DNA of 20,574 bases. It comes from Paraglomus occultum (lineage: Eukaryota; Glomeromycota; Glomeromycetes; Paraglomerales; Paraglomeraceae). The notes under the pieces were generated by a model. The model was not told the DNA's origin, did not search any database, and saw only the letters and a list, made by a program, of their open reading frames with translations. Position 1 is the first letter of the stretch; every line of letters starts with the position of its first letter. Shown in pieces: positions 1 through 9,506 of this stretch. Where the stretch lies: the NCBI GenBank assembly GCA_910592205.1, contig CAJVPJ010000625.1, positions 1 to 20,574 of the forward strand, read 5' to 3'. The position numbers and the translations under genes were made by a program.

Positions 1-1947
1 GAAACATAGGGAAACAAAAGGGAAAAGAAGAACAAAAGGTCTTTTCCCAACACCTTCCCACTCTGTCTATCTTTCTAATCTACATGATATACCGTAAACC
101 GGGTACTTTTTTTTTGCGAAATGAGGAGTTGAAAAGTTAAAGACATAACGTTATTATTAGTAAAGTGAGCGATTGTAACACTGTGTAATCAATTGCCATT
201 GAGGGAAGCTTTTTCACAATAGTTATGTTATATTGCGTGATATTGTCTCAAACTATGCAAACTGATATTGGGCAGGTCATTCAGAGCGTTTTCGTTTCAG
301 ATAGTTGGCGACACGACACTTTGAACTTTTGGCGCAGTTATTCAACTGTTAAGCCCGCTTATGTGTATGTGGGAAAAGTAAATATTAATATACTATCAAA
401 TTTAAGTAAACCATCAAGATCTTACATTTAACTTTATTTATACTACACCAATTGTTTGCTTTTCAATGATTAGCCTTATTGATATAACTTTTTGCTTAAA
501 AAACGTTTTCATTATTAGCAGCTCGCTGCGTTGTAGATCGAGACAAATCTAGTTTTTCGACCTATCTCCGAAATAGACTACCAAGTTGTATAAAAATTCT
601 AATTACACTTTGCAACTAACTCCGATATTTAAAAAAAATGCCGTAAACAATCGCCATTATAAAACGCCAGCATGAATATACGTGTAGTGCATAGAAATAT
701 GCAATACGTCATATTGTACCGCATGCACAAATGCAAACTTACGACAATTACATAATCATTGAAACTGATTTATCAGGTAATTTAAATAAGATTAAACTTT
801 AGTTATCATAATCATTACTACTGCTAGGCAACTGTTAATAATCGGCTTTTGCTGTTGTAGTTTTTCCTCCTCCTCCTCCTCCTCTTCTTCTTCTTCTTCT
901 TCGATCGTATGTATTAAAATAACACAACTTTAGTTTATACTGAAACAAACGCCTGCCTGCTTGCTAGATAAGACATTGAAAAGTTGTACATTGATTGAAC
1001 TAAACAATGCATATAATCATGTATTGTAAACAAATATTCGGACGCTTTACAACACGCACATAATCGTCAGCTGTTGATGTCGCATAGCAAGTCTTGTGAT
1101 CTCTGCAGCACAAGCAGACAAGCAGGCAAACAGACAAGCAGGTTGCAGGCTATGATGTTTCTGTATCTAGCATCTGCTTTCCAAAAAATATCAACAAGAC
1201 TTGCATTTTGAAACGTGCGTATATGCATTGGCTTTCTCAAACAACTTGTAGAAACAATCAATACTTTGATTTTATATTCTCTTGTTAAAATTTTCAATAC
1301 TCGCACTTTGTCTTGTAATAATCAACACCATTTAAATTTCCTTGTATGTTAATAAATTAAACACTCAGTCTCGGGTTTCTAATTTTGAATCATGATTTCA
1401 TTGGTCCCACCATCGGAAAGGGGTGGGTGCTCTTGCCAACAAAATCTTGGATTTTGTTAATGAGTTAGTACCGGCTAAAAACAGTATTGACAAGCACAAG
1501 CCCCCTCACACATAAATAGACAACCGAAACCTGTTATTTCCAAATATGCATGTACCCGCAAGGCACAAAAGTCGGTCCAACATCATACAGGTGCCACCTG
1601 TTAAACAATGTAATTTGCGCCATCGACAACAAGGACAACAAAGACTTGTTAGTATAATTACATAATTACTTTGTTACACCATGGACAGAAATTTGCATGC
1701 AACGATAATTTTGTTTTCAAAAACGTTTCCAATTTTTTTTTATTACATTAAGCATTATTTACAATTTATATATTATAGACTAATAATAATAATATAATTA
1801 TCATTACCAGCATAAAAAAAATGGTTGTTAAAGCGAAACATCTTAATAATCGTCTATATAGTAGATTATTTTAAGAAGTAAATGTCTATTATTAAAACGA
1901 TTTTTTTTCTCTCTCTCTTTTTCAAATGTTCATTTTCTTATTACCAC
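1..1947. other. Gene-poor AT-rich stretch
   Basis: I see no supportable gene here. The short open frames (for example around 225-431 plus and 1067-1306 minus) have no domain, no good start context and no plausible splice partners. The region contains a pyrimidine triplet microsatellite near 862-903 and an imperfect ACAAGCAGG repeat near 1117-1142. The stretch next to the F-box gene end (about 1720-1950) is strongly A/T-rich and probably holds that gene's 3' untranslated region, although I see no canonical AATAAA on the minus strand there. Confidence 0.5.
862..903. repeat. (TCC)n/(TTC)n triplet microsatellite
   Basis: A pure pyrimidine run switches from TCC units to TTC units without interruption. 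It is not inside a supported gene. Such homopurine-homopyrimidine mirror tracts can form triplex DNA and vary in length between strains. Confidence 0.9.
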
Positions 1948-2754
1948 TTAATTGCTGACAGGTGTCAATTCATTTTGATCCATCTCATATTTTTTGGCCT
2001 CGATGGCTTTTCTGTCTGCCCATTTTCTCTTTGACAATTTCTTTGTCGGTGTCATATTTTTTCGTTGTTTGCTAAAAAGCTTCATAATCATCTTTGATAT
2101 GCTATTTCCTTGTGGATAAAAGAACTCGATAGGGCACGAAAATTCTGTGGGTGTTACCCATCGCTCTCCGCTTCTTGTCGGTACAATGTTTTCGGGAGTG
2201 GGGCTTACAGTGTATAAGATGTTGTATGATGATTGATGGTCGTTTCGAGTAATCATATGTGTTTCGTTGAAGGTTCCGTAGTTTTTGATGGAAAGCGTCG
2301 AGGCCTTTTGAAGAAAGTTTTCCTTTGCCAAGCGGCATGTCTCATTGTTACCGGTTACTAATGCCGCAGTGGATAGAGTGGGTTTGCGTACAACTGCTGA
2401 GTTGTAGAATTTTATTGTTTTCTCGGTTGTCGGTTTGAAGACTAGATTGTGTGTCTTTTTGTCGAAGTGAGAAAATTGGAATTCGACGTGGGGTTTTAAT
2501 TTGTATTCTTGATTGAACGAGAGTCTTAATGTGACGTCTGGCGATTGGAAAGATTGGATGATGAATTCGCAGGATAAGGCGTTGAATAGCGTGCATGTAT
2601 CAGAGACTGCGAAAAGAGATGCTATGTCAAGCATTTCGAAAATTATGAGGAGGATCTCGTTTGGGAGAGATAAGAGAGACAGAGTAAATGCCTTCTTGCT
2701 GACAACGGCGGCGGCGGTGTTGGTGATCGGAACGATACTGTTTCTGAACATCAT
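1948..2754 (-). CDS. F-box domain protein, single exon
   Basis: The 268-residue protein has an F-box at about residues 25-66: the core LPNEILLIIFEMLDIASL is followed by the typical hydrophobic-cysteine segment. F-box proteins bind Skp1 and bring a substrate to an SCF ubiquitin ligase. The remaining 200 residues show no leucine-rich repeats, WD repeats or kelch motifs, so the substrate-binding part is unrecognised. The C-terminus (about residues 225-258) is strongly basic, with runs such as KKLSKRKWADRKAIEAKK, and could bind nucleic acid or act as a nuclear localisation signal; that is inference. The first ATG of an MM pair was taken as the start, and the stop is TAA. No intron is needed. The frame has no internal stops over 268 codons, so it is probably intact. 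F-box genes are highly expanded in many early-diverging fungi, and this may be one such lineage-specific member. Confidence 0.85.
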   Translation of the reverse strand: MMFRNSIVPITNTAAAVVSKKAFTLSLLSLPNEILLIIFEMLDIASLFAVSDTCTLFNALSCEFIIQSFQSPDVTLRLSFNQEYKLKPHVEFQFSHFDKKTHNLVFKPTTEKTIKFYNSAVVRKPTLSTAALVTGNNETCRLAKENFLQKASTLSIKNYGTFNETHMITRNDHQSSYNILYTVSPTPENIVPTRSGERWVTPTEFSCPIEFFYPQGNSISKMIMKLFSKQRKNMTPTKKLSKRKWADRKAIEAKKYEMDQNELTPVSN

Positions 2755-3704
2755 TTGTTGATTATAGTATGTATATGCAAGTGATTTGATCGAATAAGGT
2801 TTTTGGTTTGGTTTGTTGAGTTGTGATTTGATTAAAGTACTGAAATTTTTTCTCTAGTTCTAGTATGTCTATTATTATCTGCTTTCAGAAAGACAATCTA
2901 ATGTCGCTGGTTTTTTTGTGCCGTCTGGAAATGGGGGGAGTTGGCTTATTTATGCAGTTTCACCCTCCATGAAATTTTTTATTTGGACTACATTCCGAAT
3001 TAAGGGTTTGGCGTATACATTGTGGAGGAATATACTATTAAGTATTGTACCAACTAACAAACAAAATAAATACATAATTGTTCGGCTGTGTCAACAATGC
3101 ATCGACCCAAATAAAGGAAAAACTCGGCTATTCCTAATGTTGAATGAAAAGCAGTTTTATGGAAAGAGACAAAAAATAGATATGCAGTTAAAGCGTCTAT
3201 GGACGTTCTATGTGGCTTACCTACATTAACGATGTGTCGGTAGGTTAATTAAAGTTGATAGACAGCAGTTCAGGTGGGATGGTTCAAACGACGCTAAGCG
3301 GATATGGCAAAAAATGAATTGAATCGTTAATAATGGTTTGTTCGATATCTTATTAACAATGAATGGCGTGGCGTTGCAAAAATCAACTAACATGGTAACT
3401 TATATAGATTAAAGTAGAGTATCCTAGCATATATACATAAATGCTATGAGCAAGATTGCCCAATTTTGTCTTGAGCTGTATTGTCCCTTTAGCCTGACAA
3501 TTGTTATTTTCCCTCCCTTCTTCTACTGTGTTGATACTTTGGTAAGACACTATTATATCATAACAGTAAGATGTTTCGTTCTACAATACGGAAATGCATA
3601 CCAAACGACAATGTATTTTTGCTTACAAATAAACATTGTCTTTTCTCCCCGTAGTTTCGCTTGTCGCACTTGAATACAAACATTACAAAATGTCATTCAA
3701 TTCT

Positions 3705-3724
3705 AAAAAAAAAATTTTTTTTTT
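3705..3724. repeat. A10T10 perfect palindrome
   Basis: Ten A residues are followed directly by ten T residues. This is an A-tract junction that bends DNA and can exclude nucleosomes. No gene lies close enough to assign it a role. Confidence 0.85.
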
Positions 3725-3864
3725 CACTTTTGCTCTTCGGCTGTACCCAACCCATCATTTACTGCCTTTGTAATACAACAGCTCGATCGAGTAATTTGTG
3801 TACCATTTCCTTAAAAGTAAATTAGAATCAAAAGCAATCTCCCTTCCCCTCACTCACCTCATCT

Positions 3865-3875
3865 CCCCCCCCCCC
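3865..3875. repeat. C11 homopolymer
   Basis: An eleven-base C run sits in AT-rich intergenic DNA. It is one of three long G/C homopolymers in the window; the others are C13 at 12372 and G12 at 16447. Confidence 0.9.
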
Positions 3876-4662
3876 ATCGGCCATCTTCACATGGAAGATG
3901 TCCATTGCAGAACATCCTCTCGCACTATAATAGGAAAAAATAATCAGCGGGATAGACAAGAGAAAATCGTCATTGAACGGACCATAATAACATCAAGATG
4001 CAATTTAGTTGATTATTGGATGAATAGAGATGTATGCCACACACTGTGTATGTATGTATTATTTTTAATTACTTCAAGTATTTCATTGTTTGCAAGTTCA
4101 TTGTGTGTGTGAATGTGTATGTATGAGCGGGGAGTGGTGTAATGGAAGAGATTAAAAAAGTTGTGCAACAAATACCGTATGATGCAATATCTTTCCAATG
4201 TTTCTTCCTACACGTTCTCAAAACTTGTTCTATTTGCTATCTCCTTGACTTGCTCGCTTGTCCGCCCAAACATTCAACAACGGCTCTGTTCCCCACATCC
4301 TCCTGCAGCAAAGGTTGCACACCAGGTGGATCGCTTCTCATTAGCCAATTCAAAGCCACTTTTTCATACGGTCTACCTAGTGTTACACGCCGGTGGCAGA
4401 AACCTTAAATGGGATGTTAGCGACGATTCGTACACTGTGGCAAGGTAGTATTGATACAAATTAGGTAAACCGAATTAACTATAAATGGTACGCTTATTGA
4501 CCCGACTGTTCGTATAATCTAAAAATAGTTTAATAATGGAAAGCGTTGAAAAGATATAAAACGTACTGTATGTCACACAGATGTCAACTCATTTGATAGA
4601 CTCTACAGAATTACAATACTATTTACTATTTTATTGCGCTTTGCAGTCGTCAGTATGAGGCC

Positions 4663-5079
4663 CTAAAATGTATGATAGATACATATCCCGTTGTACCCCA
4701 TCCATCGTATATGATTTTTGCAGCCGACTATGCCAGTCTGTTTACTTTCTTATCAAGATCTTACTATAATATCCAAGATTGTAATTCACTTACCAATTAA
4801 AGTATTTGTGAAATCCAAATGGGCGATCTGTGTGGCCTCCGCAATCCTTGGCGTAATGGTGAATGAAAAAACCGGTTGAACAAACAATACTGGTGCTGGT
4901 AACCCATTCTTTTTTCTCTGAACCGATTGGGTTCCCCGCTCAATGTCACTTCCCCAAAAAAAATTTCTTACTTTTTGCGTTATAGAGGCGTTTAAACATG
5001 TTTCATTGGTACTTGGACAATGAATTATTGAAGAAAGACCAAAATGCATCCGCATATGAGCATGCATTGTTAGAAACAA
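4663..5079 (-). CDS. Possible 3' part of an unidentified spliced gene
   Basis: A minus-strand open frame from 5079 runs into a perfect donor, GTAAGT, at 4793-4788. A 66-base intron ending in CATAG at 4728 would join it in phase to a 21-codon exon that stops with TAG at 4665-4663. The first exon contains a coding-like segment rich in varied residues, for example PVLFVQPVFSFTITPRIAEA. No ATG with good context was found. The first exon may itself follow an intron, since a CTAAC branch-point-like motif lies near 5070 on this strand. I recognise no domain. This could equally be a chance frame with a chance donor. Confidence 0.25.
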
Positions 5080-7772
5080 TCAGTATTCTAATACTGTTAT
5101 TGTTGTTGTTGCTGTGTGCTGTTGCTGTTGTTAATTGTAGTTGTATTAGTATGTAGATTTCATTACAGCGAGTGCTATATGCAAGTATACACAATGAGTA
5201 CATTCACAAAGCTAATTGTGCAATGGTTCGTTTGTATACACATTATCTTTGTGGGAAGAAAACTCGTCCCAATTAAAAATAGCCTGCACATGGCGTCTAC
5301 AATGTGCATAAAAAATTTCAGAGCGTAAAGGAAAACGGAGAGAATAGCAAAAAAAAGGAGAAAGATTGATCCGACAATTGATTAATTGTTATCAACAGAA
5401 TCTAGTGTTTGCCAAAAATACATTGGTTGGAAGAAACTAGCTTCAAACAGGTAACAGCAAACAGGTCTTTTAAGGGAAAAAAAAGACAACCAGAAAGTGA
5501 CGAATTATAAATTGCCTTGCGTGACACGTGTTGCAGCAGATCTTTCACCGACTTTGTTTCTCGATACAATAGTTTGGATTACACCCTCACACCACTGTGT
5601 TTTATAACAATGTGACTAGTAGAACAATCTGGTTAGGAAATGAGGGTTAACCATATTTAAGATTGGCGAGGACAAACTAATTGCTGATTGGTTGTTTATT
5701 GCTTATTGTAGAAAGGAACAAAGCGCCAAAACGCCAATGTTCAAACTTGAAAGAAACAACTCGTTACATCCTGTGCAGAGATTTTATCAAAAAGGGTATA
5801 CTCATAGTCAATCCAAGTAAATTAGTCAGTACTTAGAAAAGTAGTCATAATAAACCATTGTGTTAGTTCTTATGCAAAAAAGCAATTGTTGTAACAAATT
5901 CTGGTGGCAGTGCTTATTATTTAGTTGTTGCTCACGTTGTGTTGTTATTATTAACAACTGCTTACACACCTAAAGTAATCGTAGTCTGTTTGCATGCAGA
6001 CGATACAATACATGATTGAAACTAACATAATACAGCCAAGGCAAACGTTTTCGAATCAATTGTCAAAATTTTTAAAAAAACTAACAAGCACTCCACTCGT
6101 TCAACAGCTTTTAACGAAATAAATATTTTGCTGTTTAAATACAAGTTTTAAATGTTAAAATACTACGCATTAGCTTAGCTGATTGTTTTAAAACTTATAT
6201 CTAATTACTACAAAAATTTTGTTCCATTACCACCACTGAAATTATTGCCAACAATATTTTACTATGCAGCGAGTAATTTTATGAACGATAGAGTGAATAC
6301 GAAATATATGTTAGTATTAGTATGAATTTGCATGTAATATACAGTACGTACTGCATCAGTTAATGTGACGGAAAGACAGTAAGAAATTTTATTAAATTCT
6401 ATGTCGCGAGTTAATATCAAACAAGTCTGTAATTAATCACCACATAACATTGCATACAAAGCTCGTATAATTACAATAAATATTTTCTTTAGCATTTCTA
6501 CATAGAACTAGACAAAGTGTTTGACTAGACTTTATCGTTTACCACTTACTCCTACGTAACAGTTGTGTAATAACCAAATTTTCATAACATCCATAGAGAC
6601 CGTTTTTCCAGTATCAGCATATCGATTTTGGTCTTCGTAATGGTTGGCTGTTTGGAGCTGACGCCGGCTCCCCGTATTTATAAAAGGTCAAATTTTTTAA
6701 CTTCGAAATACCGTTGCAAAGAATATACCTTAGAGACTTCTCTTATGCTTAGCAAAAAACCCCATGGAATAATATTGGCTGCACATAGTTGTAGTACATG
6801 TAAGTATTATTATTAAATGCATTCCTTACTAATTACCAAATTTGTATATCCAAGCCCCCTCGTATGACTAGATAACGTTACATCACCCCCTTTGACCAAA
6901 TGTGATTAGCTCGTTGATCTGCAAAGATTTGCCATTGTGAAGTGATATTTCGTCATAGGTTAAATATCCAATAATACTTCGCTTCGCTGTGGTAGGTTTT
7001 AGCTTGTCAGCATGTATACCATACAATATTGATATAGGTATTTAACATAATTGAGCAAGTACGTGGTAATTATTGCAACTTTAATATTTACTTAGAACAT
7101 TGACTTTTACTTTTTTATACGTTCCGCTACGCTGCCAACCGATTATAAACTAGCTTTTCGCTACTTTGGTAAAGATTCAACGTTTTTGACTTGTGCGTTC
7201 CAACTATTACGATAAATGGGGCACATTTAAAATGTTGTAAAAGTTGGTTATCTATGTATGTCGTATAAGACTCTATGGGTTGAGGTGTTGTATAGTTGGT
7301 TGTATCAGGTATGAGTGATAATAATCTAAGGTACTTTACGTAACCGTTATATCATCTTTTTAGACGTTATTGCATAACGTTAACTTGGTCTCATTTGCTC
7401 AAACTCTTTACTATAAGACTCAGCGATACATACAATAAAGCGGTACGTCTCAAATCTCTTTTCATCCACTTTGAGCGAGTTTACATTGAAAAAACTTTAT
7501 AGCTCTTAGAAAATTGATCTAACATCAATTATCGTATTTAGACACGAGTTAGTTTACTACAAATCGTCATTACAATGTGCTTACTTTTTTTTTTCGTTGA
7601 ACATAATAATTAGAGCAACCCAGTTGATAAAATACATTATCCGTGTATTAGATTTTATGATTAAATACAAAGCAAATCAATTTTTCTAATGCAAAAGAGA
7701 TTAATGTATATAAGTTCGGTATGGAGTCTGTATCATAACATCGACTATCACTTTGCAGATCTTATATTTAAC
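5080..7772. other. Long AT-rich intergenic region
   Basis: No open frame here has family features or splice partners. There is a GTT/GCT-rich imperfect triplet run at about 5096-5135. I found no tRNA cloverleaf and no inverted-repeat pair in this stretch by eye. It is the longest empty interval in the window and may contain transposon remnants too degraded to see. Confidence 0.45.
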
Positions 7773-8359
7773 TGTTCTGGCCCGATCTGTCCATTAGCCC
7801 GAGGTTGATTGTCATTGGTTGATTTTGTCAAACCCCTAAATCTATCACCTGACTTTTTCTGATACCCTGCGCAAATACGTGATTATTATTATAATATGAA
7901 CGTCTAATTATCTTTGTTATTACAAGATGTTGAAGAATGGCAACGAGAGCTACAAGCGACACCTGCTTTCCTACATGCACACCTGCTAGTTGTGCAACCA
8001 GACTTACAATGGCATAGGGCATTGACAGCAGCAGAACTCTGTAATCGGGAAGCCGCTGTTCGAGTCTCAGGAATATTTTCAAGTTCTGGAAACTCTGCGC
8101 TCACAGTTTCGATTTCACCTGCTAAGTAACACCTATCTAATACTCCAAAAACAAAGCCAAGACGGTAATAACCCCCATCGAGGGTTTCCAGAACTTTACA
8201 TGGAAGTGACCTCTTATCATTTTTATTTCGATGTTTACGTAATAGTTTTGGCGCTGTTTGGGAAGATTAGGTGATAGATGTAGGGGGAAGTTTGACAAAA
8301 TCAACCAATGACAATCAACCTGGTTCAGATCGGGCTGATGGACAGATCGGGCCAGAACA
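7773..8359. mobile_element. Non-autonomous Ginger-type DNA transposon (587 bp)
   Basis: Both ends carry the same long terminal inverted repeat beginning TGTTCTGGCCCGATCTGTCC. The left arm spans 7773 to about 7851 and the right arm about 8269-8359. The arms match almost throughout for some 75-90 bp; the main difference is a deletion of about 10 bp in the left arm after position 7802. Between the arms is the decayed C-terminal end of an integrase-like protein on the minus strand. TGT...ACA termini and an integrase with a CXC tail are typical of Ginger (GIN) elements. A 4-bp target duplication is not preserved (TAAC left, TATA right). The flanks do share TATATTT, which could be a longer decayed duplication or coincidence. 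The right end directly abuts a dispersed palindromic repeat. Confidence 0.8.
7904..8266 (-). pseudogene. C-terminal fragment of Ginger/KRBA2-like integrase with CXC zinc motif
   Basis: Reading without requiring an ATG, the minus strand is open from 8266 to the TAG at 7906-7904, about 120 codons. Its first part contains GGYYRLGFVFGVLDRCY, which resembles the beta-rich segment after the catalytic core of transposon integrases of the KRBA2/Ginger group. Its end is a cysteine cluster, CHCKSGCTTSRCACRKAG followed by CSSRCH and SC-x-N, matching a Tesmin/TSO1-like CXC zinc-binding motif known at the C-terminus of such integrases. No catalytic DDE core is present, so this is a truncated relic carried inside a non-autonomous element. 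The motif assignment rests on pattern recognition. Other transposase families, such as KDZ, also use CXC-type zinc modules. Confidence 0.7.
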
Positions 8360-8429
8360 TATATTTCGCCACTAAGATAATTTCAGCAGGAATTGTCGGA
8401 AATAATTGTCGGGGAAATGAACGCCTCCT
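8360..8429. repeat. Truncated copy of palindromic mini-repeat
   Basis: The segment from TATATTTCG through GATAATTTCAGC to GGGGAAATGAACGCCTC closely matches positions 14064-14145. Only the inner part and right arm of the palindrome are present. The left arm (a GTTCATTTCCCCGAC-type sequence) is missing and is replaced by the right end of the Ginger-type element. This copy was probably cut by that insertion or by a later deletion. Confidence 0.7.
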
Positions 8430-9117
8430 TTTTCGGTAAACTCGTATATAGCATATAATAGTTTGACAGATCTTGTTACGTATTTTATGGCAATTACAGC
8501 ATAAAAAGGCGCGTGTCGTGGATTACACCTTACCGCCAAAACAATACAATGAGATATTAATTCTTCTAAGCCCACTGACTTCCCACCCATTCTTAATGAA
8601 TGCCAATAAATTAATCCTATTTTAACTAACTGATTGTAGGTTTGAAAAGTTTCAAAATGTAACTGTCATAAGGTAAGAAACAAAATAAAGATTTAAACAA
8701 TTGACGTACTTGTCAATAATATCTCCCAGTTGAGACTGTAAATTTACTAAAAATAATATAAATTAATTACTAATATTTGTTTGAAGATTATTACCTTGAA
8801 AATATTTGAACGTTTTTTTTGGCATACTTTTTTGTAAGATTTATGTATGTTTGTAGTTTTTAACAATGTTTTCAGAAAAATTTGCAAGTAAATTAGTGCA
8901 CTTGTCTTTGATAATGTCGTTAAATGTTTGCTGCCACATACAATAAATTAACTTTTCAATAAATTATTAATTATTTAACCGTATAGATTTTCCGCAGCAT
9001 AAGGGCCAGCTCGAATGAATCAAAAACAACGATAATACTGTACATTACAAGACTCATCTATTGTAGTAATTAATGATACTCAACAACCATTAGTTTAATA
9101 AAATATCAGAATAGTAA
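8430..9117. other. Intergenic, no supported gene
   Basis: A minus-strand frame (8590-8372) runs out of the palindromic repeat and has no recognised domain. The rest is AT-rich with no visible motif. It separates the two Ginger-type elements. Confidence 0.4.
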
Positions 9118-9506
9118 TGTTGTATGTCAGATCGGAATTTATGTCAGATCAGAATTTTATGTCGCTTCCAAACTGACATACGACAATATATTATTCGCTC
9201 GATAAAATAAAGTTACTTTAAGATAAAATCACTCTAAAATAAAGAAGTTCCCGCTCAAAAGATTTTGTATGGGGTTGTAGCTTAAAGTAAAGCACTGACT
9301 TGTCACGTCAGAAGATGCCCGTTCGTACCGGGTCAGCCCCGTCCCGTAGGGTAGTGACCTTTGTCATCCGGGTCTTCGGGGTAGTCTTTGTTAAAGTCAG
9401 CACTTTGCTTCCGCAGAATAGAAGAGCCATTAAAGAGTTGTTCTAAAATTCAGATCTGATACATATCACTTCGGAATTGACATAAATTCCGATCTGACAT
9501 ACAACA
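9118..9506. mobile_element. Ginger-type MITE with perfect TIRs and GTAA target duplication
   Basis: The element begins TGTTGTATGTCAGATCGGAA and ends with its reverse complement. The outer 27 bp of the two arms are identical. A 4-bp direct repeat, GTAA, flanks it at 9114-9117 and 9507-9510. Termini of the form TGTNR...YNACA with a 4-bp duplication are the published hallmark of Ginger elements. At 389 bp with no transposase it is non-autonomous. The identical ends and intact duplication suggest a much younger insertion than the other repeats here. Its interior holds a tRNA-Asp-like sequence, described separately, and partly self-complementary DNA (AAAGCACTGACTT near 9289 against AAAGTCAGCACTTT near 9394). 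Confidence 0.85.
9271..9341 (+). tRNA. tRNA-Asp(GTC)-like cloverleaf inside the MITE
   Basis: A 71-base cloverleaf can be drawn. The acceptor stem is GGGGTTG with CAGCCCC (7 bp, one wobble), the D stem is GCTT with AAGC around a 6-base loop, and the anticodon stem is CTGAC with GTCAG around TTGTCAC, giving anticodon GTC (9302-9304). A 5-base variable loop follows, then a T stem GCCCG with CGGGT around TTCGTAC, and discriminator G. No CCA is encoded. The small D loop lacks the usual GG. The acceptor, TAG and GTCAG elements look like organellar or bacterial tRNA-Asp, not the cytosolic eukaryotic form. T loop position 58 is T where A is expected, which would weaken a pol III B box. It is most likely a captured mitochondrial-type tRNA or a tRNA-like pseudogene. 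Expression is unproven. Confidence 0.55.

Larger units (their letters stand above)
2755..4662. other. Intergenic, no convincing gene
   Basis: Open frames at 2918-3229, 3446-3673 and 3798-4112 have no recognisable domain. One stretch, about 4309-4448 on the plus strand, has coding-like composition. It follows a possible acceptor (CCTCCTGCAG) and ends at a possible donor (AAG/GTAGTA), so a stray exon or gene relic is possible, but I could not find partners. The segment also holds an A10T10 palindrome and a C11 tract, listed separately. Confidence 0.4.

Noticed and set aside
225-431. Short plus-strand frame near the window start
   Set aside because: No domain, signal peptide or splice support; its length is compatible with chance.
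1113-1145. Possible CRISPR-like repeat (ACAAGCAGG units)
   Set aside because: There are only two or three imperfect units without uniform spacers, in eukaryotic-looking DNA.
3705-3724. A10T10 run as an intrinsic terminator
   Set aside because: No bacterial gene precedes it and eukaryotic genes do not use such terminators; kept only as a simple repeat.
7914-8129. Plus-strand 71-residue frame inside the Ginger element
   Set aside because: It lies opposite the integrase CXC fragment, which has recognisable motifs, so this is the shadow.
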